From positions 1 to 43,504 of the forward strand of contig CAMYKQ010000012.1 of the NCBI GenBank assembly GCA_947259075.1: a stretch of 43,504 bases of DNA. The letters run 5' to 3'. Under the pieces are notes generated by a model that searched no databases, was not told the DNA's origin, and saw only the letters and a list, made by a program, of their open reading frames with translations. Each line of letters begins with the position of its first letter. The stretch's first letter is position 1. Position numbers and translations under genes: made by a program. Positions 36,288-43,504 of the stretch are shown here, in pieces. The stretch is from an uncultured Gammaproteobacteria bacterium (lineage in GTDB: Bacteria > Pseudomonadota > Gammaproteobacteria > DRLM01).

Positions 36288-37118
36288 TTACTTCAACTCG
36301 GCGAAGCCACTCGCCTTGACCGCACGGTCGATCTCCAGCAACACCGTCAGCAGCTCCTCCATGCGGCCCAAGGGCCAGGCATTGGGGCCGTCGCTGAGTG
36401 CTTTGTCCGGATCGGGATGCGTCTCCATGAATATCCCAGCCACCCCCGCCGCCACCGCGGCGCGCGCCAGCACCGGCACGAATTCGCGCTGGCCGCCGGA
36501 CTTGCCGCCCGCGCCGCCGGGCAGTTGCACCGAATGCGTGGCGTCGAACACCACCGGGCAGCCCGTGTCGCGCATCACCGCCAGCGAACGCATATCCGAC
36601 ACCAGATTATTGTAGCCGAAAGAAACACCGCGTTCGCAGACCATGATTTGACTATTACCGGTGGCCAAGGCCTTCTCCGCGACATGTTTCATGTCCCAGG
36701 GCGCGAGGAATTGTCCTTTTTTGATGTTGACCGGTTTGCCTTGGCGCGCGACGTTTTGAATGAAATTGGTTTGGCGGCAGAGAAACGCGGGCGTTTGCAG
36801 TACGTCCACCACCGCGGCGACCTCCGCCAGCGGCGTATCTTCGTGGACGTCGGTGAGCACCGGCACGCCGATTTGCCGCTTCACCTTCTCCAAAATTTTC
36901 AAGCCGCCTTCCAGTCCCGGGCCGCGGAAACTGCTCACCGAGGTGCGGTTGGCCTTGTCGAAAGAGGATTTGTAGATAAAGGGGATGCCCAGCTTGGCGG
37001 TGAGTTCTTTGAGCATGCCCGCGGTTTCCAAGGCCAGGCCTTCGCTCTCGATGACGCAAGGACCGGCGATCAAAAACAGGGGCTGATTCAAACCCGCTTC
37101 AAAGTGACAGAGTTTCAT
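36288..37118 (-). CDS. kdsA: KDO-8-phosphate synthase, metal-dependent type
   Basis: Condenses PEP with arabinose-5-phosphate to give KDO-8-P for lipopolysaccharide. The 276 residues contain AGPCVIES (18-25), [20 protein letters not shown], INPxKGQF-like [21 protein letters not shown] and [16 protein letters not shown]21 marks the metal-dependent class: E. coli KdsA, which is metal-independent, has Asn at this position. It is six bases after the pyrG stop, so co-translated with pyrG. Confidence 0.95.
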   Translation of the reverse strand: MKLCHFEAGLNQPLFLIAGPCVIESEGLALETAGMLKELTAKLGIPFIYKSSFDKANRTSVSSFRGPGLEGGLKILEKVKRQIGVPVLTDVHEDTPLAEVAAVVDVLQTPAFLCRQTNFIQNVARQGKPVNIKKGQFLAPWDMKHVAEKALATGNSQIMVCERGVSFGYNNLVSDMRSLAVMRDTGCPVVFDATHSVQLPGGAGGKSGGQREFVPVLARAAVAAGVAGIFMETHPDPDKALSDGPNAWPLGRMEELLTVLLEIDRAVKASGFAELK

Positions 37119-37124
37119 GGCGGC

Positions 37125-38765
<1,641 letters not shown>

Positions 38766-38864
38766 CTAAGGTATTTGGGTGAGCACGCACGATGGGGGTA
38801 CAAATTAACAGAATGGGCGAGTTTACTCAATGGACGAAGCGGTGCGGTCGACGCCTCTTTACGG

Positions 38865-38898
38865 AAAAAACCTGGCGGGGCCTCGCTTCCCCACCAGG
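38865..38898 (-). terminator. Rho-independent terminator upstream of pyrG
   Basis: On the minus strand CCTGGTGGGG pairs with CCCCGCCAGG (one mismatch) over an eight-base loop, and a run of six T follows. It stands 55 bases after the stop of the SBBP-like remnant and before pyrG, so it ended transcription of that former gene. Confidence 0.82.
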
Positions 38899-38953
38899 TC
38901 GAATCAGGCGATTCATTACTAATGTGGTGCTACCGAAACAAAGGGATATCGAC

Positions 38954-39214
38954 TCATAAACACGTCGTTATAGGCCCTCGATGTGTAGGTTTCCAGCCCA
39001 GAACCCGGATCGAAGTCCATGCTTTGATGTCCGCGTCAGCCAGACCCGTGGTGGAATAGGCGTCCCCATTGGTGCCCGGCCCGAAGTAACTCATGCCGGT
39101 GAAGGTGCCGACGATGTAGACATTACCGCCGCCGTCTACGACGAGGCCACGGCCGTAATCACGACCACCGCCGCCGAAGGTCTCGCTGACACCGCGTTGG
39201 TTGACGCCGCTCAC
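38954..39214 (-). pseudogene. Remnant of an SBBP beta-propeller repeat protein
   Basis: An 86-codon reading frame from GTG 39214, with a stop four codons upstream of the GTG. Its centre reads GGGGRDYGRGLVVDGGGNVY and VGTFTGMSYFGPG, the pattern of SBBP repeats (G-G-x-D-x-G-x-x-VD-x-GN-VY-GTF), which build large extracellular beta-propeller proteins. Only one repeat unit is left, without signal peptide, so a much larger secreted protein has been lost. The terminator that follows it supports the idea that a real minus-strand gene stood here. A related frame further upstream (about 39230-39280) could be a shifted continuation, unproven. Confidence 0.6.
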
Positions 39215-39576
39215 CGCCCGCGTCTCTCACTCCGGGATCGGTGCCGTCGAGGTACTCGCGAAGATTCTCGCGTATGTGACGAGAAGTCTTGGCTCATACC
39301 CCAATCATGGCAGCGCGCCCTTTCTGCTGGTCAGTGCCGATAGCTCATTCATCACGCTGCATCTGTCAACAGGCGCCAGGCGCGGCAAGATTTTGTTTCG
39401 CTTGTGACCATCACCTTCGCAAGCACCATTGTGAATGGCGGACGCCGACAAAATGAACAAGAGGGCACTGACGACGCTTCGCGTCTACCGCGGGCTTCTC
39501 GCCTTCGCTTCGCTCTCCTTGGCTCGTCGTTAGAGATTAATCTTGTGTATCAAACTTATTATCAGAGGTTAAATGC
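39215..39576. other. Degenerate intergenic stretch
   Basis: About 360 bases between the SBBP remnant and the hairpin row. Short open frames occur on both strands, including one of 26 codons from ATG 39453, but none has a ribosome binding site or similarity I recognise. Composition is mixed; it is probably decayed coding or mobile DNA. Confidence 0.5.
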
Positions 39577-39673
39577 CCCCCGGCAAAGCCGGGGGCTTAT
39601 TCGCTGAGCGCCTCAAAGGCGCCGATACCACCTGAGCCGCCTGAACACAGGCGAGTCTCCCGGCAATGCCGGG
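39577..39673. repeat. Row of four short perfect hairpins
   Basis: CCCCCGGC-AAA-GCCGGGGG (39577-39595), GCGCCT-CAA-AGGCGC (39608-39622), CGCCTG-AACA-CAGGCG (39638-39653) and CCCGGCA-A-TGCCGGG (39659-39673), all perfect stems with tiny loops, within 97 bases. It sits about 105 bases before the aspartase-like start. Such rows occur at ends of IS200/IS605-like or REP-type elements, but no transposase is next to it. Confidence 0.75.
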
Positions 39674-39776
39674 GACTGACCTCATTGAGTTACAATACGC
39701 GGCAATCTCGCCAGCGGATGTCCGTGCAGGAGCGCCGCTGGCGCCCACGCACGCATTAAACTGGAGAGCACGCCGC

Positions 39777-41168
39777 ATGAGCACCCCCTACCGCATCGAA
39801 AAAGACAGCCTCGGTGAATTCCACGTTCCGGCCGAGGCGTGGTACGGGGTGCAGACCGCGCGCGCGGTACACAACTTCCCCATCAGCGGGCGCGCGCCCG
39901 ATCGCGACTTCGTCCTCGCCCATGTGCGTATCAAGCGCGCCGCGGCGGTGGCAAATCGCCAGGCCGGCTGGCTGGAGCAAAAACTCTGCGACGCCATCGT
40001 CGCGGCCTGCGATAAAATTTTGAACGGCGAGCATCTCGATCAATTCGTGGTCGACCGCTTCCAGGCCGGCGCCGGCACCTCGCACAACATGAACAGCAAC
40101 GAGGTCATCGCCAATCTCGCCAACGTCGCCCTGGGCGGCGAGCGCGGCAAATACCAACCCGTGCATCCCAACGACCACGTCAACATGGGGCAGAGCACCA
40201 ACGACACCATCCCCACCGCCCTCCGCCTCACCGCCTTGGCCAAGCTGCCGCGCCTGCTCGCCGCCGTGCGCGCCATGGCCGATGAATACGCCCGCATCGG
40301 CGCAGAAGAAATCGACACCGTCAAAAGCGCCCGCACCCATCTGCAAGACGCCGTGCCCACCACCCTCGGCCGCGAGTTCAACGCCTATGCCTGGACCCTG
40401 CGCCGCTGCGCCCAGCGTTTGGAAGACACGCGCGACCCGCTGTGCGAGATCGGCCTCGGCGGCAGCGCCGCCGGCACCGGCCTCAACACCGCGCCCCATT
40501 ACGCGGAGAACGCCGCGAAGGAATTGGCCCGCCTCAGCGGCGAGGCCATCCGCCCCGCCGCCGACCTCGCCGCGCAAATGCAATCCATGGGCGATGTGCA
40601 GCGCCTCTCCTCCGCCATCCGCGACCTCACGCTGGAAGTCACCCGCATCAGCAACGACATGCGCCTGCTCGCCTCCGGCCCGCGCACCGGCATCGGCGAA
40701 ATCCAACTGCCGCCGGTGCAGCCCGGCTCCAGCATCATGCCCGGCAAGGTCAACCCGGTGATGTTCGAAATGCTCAACCAAGTTTGTTATCAAGTACTGG
40801 GACAAGACAGCGCCATCGCCTACATGACCCAGGCCGGGCAATTGGAATTGAACGTGATGATGCCCGCCATGGCCTCGGCCCTGTGCGACGCCATGGACTG
40901 GCTCACCAACGGCCTCAACGCCGCCACCGAATTCAACCTCAAAGGCCTGCAAGTCGACCGCGAACGCTGCAAGGCATTCCTCCACACCAGCGTCGCCCTC
41001 GCCACCCTGCTCAACACCGAGATCGGCTACGCCGCCGCCGCCGAAGTGGCGAAGGAATCCGAAAAGACCCAGCGCCCGGTGCGCGACATCGTCGCCGAGC
41101 GCGGCCTGATGCAGGCGGATAAGTTTGATGAGCTGGTATTGAAGGCGGCGAGGGATGGGGGGATTTGA
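39777..41168 (+). CDS. aspA: Aspartate ammonia-lyase-like enzyme (fumarase/aspartase superfamily)
   Basis: Reversible deamination of aspartate to fumarate, or hydration of fumarate: the superfamily contains both. The 463-residue protein has GAGTSHNMNSNEVIANL, NDHVNMGQSTNDTIPT, LGRE and the catalytic-loop signature GSSIMPGKVNPV (from about 318). The residues after it, NPVMFEMLNQVCYQVLGQD, resemble bacterial aspartases more than class II fumarases, where TQCEA follows; hence aspartase is preferred. ATG 39777 has GGAGAG nine bases upstream; an open frame reaching 39666 is not needed. The next DNA becomes AT-rich right after this stop. Confidence 0.85.
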   Translation: MSTPYRIEKDSLGEFHVPAEAWYGVQTARAVHNFPISGRAPDRDFVLAHVRIKRAAAVANRQAGWLEQKLCDAIVAACDKILNGEHLDQFVVDRFQAGAGTSHNMNSNEVIANLANVALGGERGKYQPVHPNDHVNMGQSTNDTIPTALRLTALAKLPRLLAAVRAMADEYARIGAEEIDTVKSARTHLQDAVPTTLGREFNAYAWTLRRCAQRLEDTRDPLCEIGLGGSAAGTGLNTAPHYAENAAKELARLSGEAIRPAADLAAQMQSMGDVQRLSSAIRDLTLEVTRISNDMRLLASGPRTGIGEIQLPPVQPGSSIMPGKVNPVMFEMLNQVCYQVLGQDSAIAYMTQAGQLELNVMMPAMASALCDAMDWLTNGLNAATEFNLKGLQVDRERCKAFLHTSVALATLLNTEIGYAAAAEVAKESEKTQRPVRDIVAERGLMQADKFDELVLKAARDGGI

Positions 41169-41238
41169 AGATACAGAGAAACTTAATCGTGTACCAAACT
41201 CTAAAGCCATTCCTCGCATACAGGTGATGTGCAAAAAT

Positions 41239-43272
41239 ATGACTGCGGCAATTTCAAAGTCACAAGATCAAGATGAAGCGCCATTAGGTAGGGAGGCGTT
41301 GTTTGAACAAGTCAAAGAGTCTACGGCGCGTAACCGCAACTTCTTTTTCATCTGGATTGCTTTTTCCCTATACGTCATAGTCACTACAACAGCCACGACC
41401 GACCTTCAACTACTATTACCCTATTCCACCATAACCCTACCTACAGTCGGCGTGCAGCTACCGTTACTCGGATATTTCTTCGTTACACCATGGCTGATAT
41501 TAGTATTACATTTTAATTTGCTACAAAATCTCGACACTCATGCTCATAAATTATGGCAATGGGCACGATACTACCCCGACTGTCAGCCACCACGCGCTTT
41601 GTTACAAGCCTACATCTTCGATTTTGCGATGCTGGAGCGCGGCGCAACCTTCGAGAAAATAACCCGCTGGGCTGTGCGCCTATTGTGTTACGCCCTAGGG
41701 CCTATAACCATAGGCATAATGCTATGGCGTTTCACCGATTATCAAGACATCTTGATTACTTTATCGCACTTAACCGCGTTCCTGATCAGCACCACTATTG
41801 TTATAAAAGCACGCAATCGACTACCTCAATTTCAGCCAGAGACGTCGCCCACAGGATGGGCCATTTTCCGATCCAGACGCTTTGCCTTACCTCGTTTTAT
41901 ACTCCTACTACACCGTGCGCTAGGGATTCCCGGACTACTACTCACAGCCATTGTTTTGTTAGAAACAATGTGGATATTAGAATTGCATTATAATCAAAAT
42001 GCTTGGTTACTGAGTGAACTACCTAAGAAAATGGAGGCATTTGTGCCACGCCTGGTTGTGTCTCCGAATACTTCACTGGTAAGCCTGGGTGACAATCAAA
42101 AACTCATGGCAGAACTAGATGGTGAACAAGACTTTAAGATATGGTGGGAAAAGCACGGTATAGGTGCTGATCTACGAGATCGCAGCCTACAAGGAGCCGT
42201 ACTGCGTGGTGTGGATATGCGAAAATCTCTACTAAGTAATACATATTTACAAGGAGCAATATTGACAGACACACAATTGAATGGGGCTGATTTCACCAAA
42301 GCGCAAATGCAAGGAACAAACTTTACACGCAGCCAAATACAGAGCGCAGATTTTTCTAATGCTATATTGCACGGCGCGAATTTGTCATTCGTACAATTTC
42401 ATGAAACTACTTTCCGCGAAACACATCTTCAAGCAGCGAATATGAGCGGAGCTTACCTTCAAGAAGCCGACTTATCTACCACGCAGCTCCAATCTGCAAA
42501 CTTATCTAATGCACATCTTCAAGGAACGATATTTCCGAAAAAATATCTGGCAGGTGTAAATTTTATCGGCGCCAACCTGCAAGGAGCTGATTTATCCAGC
42601 GCACTCTTATATGGCGCTAACTTAAATCACACGAACCTCCAAGGAGCATATTTATCCAATATTCAATTGCAAGGTGGCAGCTTGATTATGTCTCAGCTAC
42701 AAGGTGCATATTTGGGAGGCGCGCATCTCGAAGGTGTTAATTTATTTGAAGCGCAATTACAAGGAGCAGATTTAAAAAATGCCCATCTCCAAGGCGCAAT
42801 AATCGGGAATACCACCATTAATCAGATACCAGATTTCTTAGGAACGCCATTATCATTTCACTGGGAAGCAAACGCCGACGATAGTGACTGGATAAAATTA
42901 CTTGATGGGGTGAAAGAAAATACTAAAATTAAATTACAACGCGCTTCAGATCGATCTAAATTACTGCCTCCTCCAGAATTACAAAAGCAGCTTCCGACAC
43001 TCATGCATTGGGATGGTGATTTTGTAAAAGCAGCTAAAAATACTGCCTTAGTTTTATGTAAGATAAATGTTGAGGCTGTACAAGGTGCCCTCCTAAACTG
43101 GACTGACCCCCTAGAAATTGATCATCTTTCTCCTGATCCTCATCAACAAGCTTCTATTTTAGCTGACACCTTACTCGATGAAATCACTTGTCACCCACAT
43201 ATAAAAGCCATTTGTCATCTCGCGAAGGAACATGATTTAAAACTCCGTAATATAAAATCGTGCAATAGGTAA
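41239..43272 (+). CDS. Five-helix membrane protein with a long regular pentapeptide-repeat domain
   Basis: A 677-residue protein, AT-rich unlike its neighbours. Residues 34-52, 75-95, 144-164, 169-189 and 219-245 are membrane helices. Residues about 308-530 are about 22 units of ten residues (two pentapeptides each), consensus (D/N)LSxAxLQGA, predicting a long right-handed quadrilateral beta-helix. A C-terminal domain of about 145 residues (MHWDGDFVKAAKN onward) is unrecognised. Start ATG 41239 follows AGGTGAT by ten bases; an ATG at 41227 and a frame reaching into aspA are less likely. The IS element begins after its stop, so the end may be original or altered. Function unknown. Confidence 0.85.
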   Translation: MTAAISKSQDQDEAPLGREALFEQVKESTARNRNFFFIWIAFSLYVIVTTTATTDLQLLLPYSTITLPTVGVQLPLLGYFFVTPWLILVLHFNLLQNLDTHAHKLWQWARYYPDCQPPRALLQAYIFDFAMLERGATFEKITRWAVRLLCYALGPITIGIMLWRFTDYQDILITLSHLTAFLISTTIVIKARNRLPQFQPETSPTGWAIFRSRRFALPRFILLLHRALGIPGLLLTAIVLLETMWILELHYNQNAWLLSELPKKMEAFVPRLVVSPNTSLVSLGDNQKLMAELDGEQDFKIWWEKHGIGADLRDRSLQGAVLRGVDMRKSLLSNTYLQGAILTDTQLNGADFTKAQMQGTNFTRSQIQSADFSNAILHGANLSFVQFHETTFRETHLQAANMSGAYLQEADLSTTQLQSANLSNAHLQGTIFPKKYLAGVNFIGANLQGADLSSALLYGANLNHTNLQGAYLSNIQLQGGSLIMSQLQGAYLGGAHLEGVNLFEAQLQGADLKNAHLQGAIIGNTTINQIPDFLGTPLSFHWEANADDSDWIKLLDGVKENTKIKLQRASDRSKLLPPPELQKQLPTLMHWDGDFVKAAKNTALVLCKINVEAVQGALLNWTDPLEIDHLSPDPHQQASILADTLLDEITCHPHIKAICHLAKEHDLKLRNIKSCNR

Positions 43273-43504
43273 TTAGCAGTGGCCCCCGCCCGTTGGACAG
43301 TGACTGGACGATGATAAGTGCTTTCCTCCATCATGAGCAACAGGCTCTGGAGAGAAGCAATGAAACGAAAGAGACGCACCCATTCACCTGAGTTCAAGTC
43401 GAAGGTGGCCCTGGCAGCGATTCAGGGAGATCTGACGATGGCGGAGATGGTCAAGAAGTTCGATGTTCACGCCAACCAGATTACCGAGTGGAAGAAGCAG
43501 CTGC
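43273..43504 (+). mobile_element. Left end of an IS3-family insertion sequence (runs off window)
   Basis: Immediately after the pentapeptide gene stop comes a sequence containing GTGGCCCCCGCCCGTTGGAC, which resembles the terminal inverted repeats of IS3-family elements (C-rich block then GGACA). A transposase OrfA gene begins at 43360. The right end and target duplication lie outside the window, so the boundary is not precisely fixed. Confidence 0.72.
43360..43504 (+). CDS. IS3-family transposase OrfA, partial
   Basis: The first 48 codons of a helix-turn-helix transposase subunit (HTH_Tnp_1 type). It starts with KRKRRTHSPEFKSKVALAA and has DVHANQITEWKKQL, the standard opening of IS3-family OrfA. 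GGAGAG lies eight bases before ATG 43360. The gene continues beyond the window edge; OrfB, expected by -1 frameshift downstream, is not visible. Confidence 0.9.
   Translation, partial: MKRKRRTHSPEFKSKVALAAIQGDLTMAEMVKKFDVHANQITEWKKQL

Noticed and set aside
39756..41234. A 492-codon minus-strand frame over aspA
   Set aside because: Antisense shadow of aspA; no ribosome binding site or recognisable motifs.

Overview
The window looks like a piece of a GC-rich gammaproteobacterial chromosome, probably a contig end. The evidence is the order pyrG-kdsA-eno-ftsB-ispD-ispF-truD, which is characteristic of that class, together with greB, tcdA, truC, ycgL, yceH and uup. There are no rRNA or tRNA genes and no CRISPR array that I can see. 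Genus cannot be fixed; the hydroxysqualene genes hpnCDE, the agmatine deiminase route and a Crp/Fnr plus DUF2892 pair would suit a Chromatiales-like or similar environmental lineage, but that is inference.

Layout. 1-2.4 kb: a possible 2OG-Fe/cupin-like protein whose start is obscured by a fold-back repeat at the window edge, a more AT-rich orphan with an R-x4-H motif, and a small zinc-ribbon-like protein. 2.5-8.2 kb: nucleotide salvage and housekeeping (apt, greB, a methyltransferase, tatD, tcdA, gamma carbonic anhydrase, a SpoT-like HD hydrolase, a cysteine-rich protein). 8.3-14.2 kb: a small lipoprotein, an RhlE-type helicase with long leader and terminator, truC, ycgL, an uncharacterised protein and cysK. 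14.3-20.7 kb: uup, a SulP transporter, a sugar-phosphate mutarotase-like protein, yceH and a secreted Met/His-rich protein. 20.9-24.5 kb: a decayed metallopeptidase tail and the hpnCDE operon, which makes squalene from farnesyl diphosphate.

24.5-27.6 kb holds the most interesting regulatory unit: a PilB/GspE-type ATPase with an N-terminal MshEN-like (c-di-GMP receptor) region, divergent from a GGDEF diguanylate cyclase that has a good sigma-54 promoter. This suggests a local loop in which c-di-GMP made by one gene product controls the other. 27.7-32.1 kb: aguA-aguB (agmatine to putrescine), a type I-beta DAHP synthase, and a DUF2892 membrane protein beside a Crp/Fnr regulator. 32-38.8 kb: the conserved truD-ispF-ispD-ftsB-eno-kdsA-pyrG block on the minus strand, with a hairpin overlapping the ftsB ribosome binding site.

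38.8-43.5 kb is the accessory end: a remnant of an SBBP beta-propeller gene with its terminator, a row of four small hairpins, an aspartase-family lyase, then an abrupt switch to AT-rich DNA encoding a five-helix membrane protein with about twenty-two very regular ten-residue pentapeptide repeat units, followed directly by the left end of an IS3-family element that runs off the window. This AT-rich cargo is the best candidate for an undescribed system. Several intergenic regions also carry short palindromes with a CCCTC-type core.
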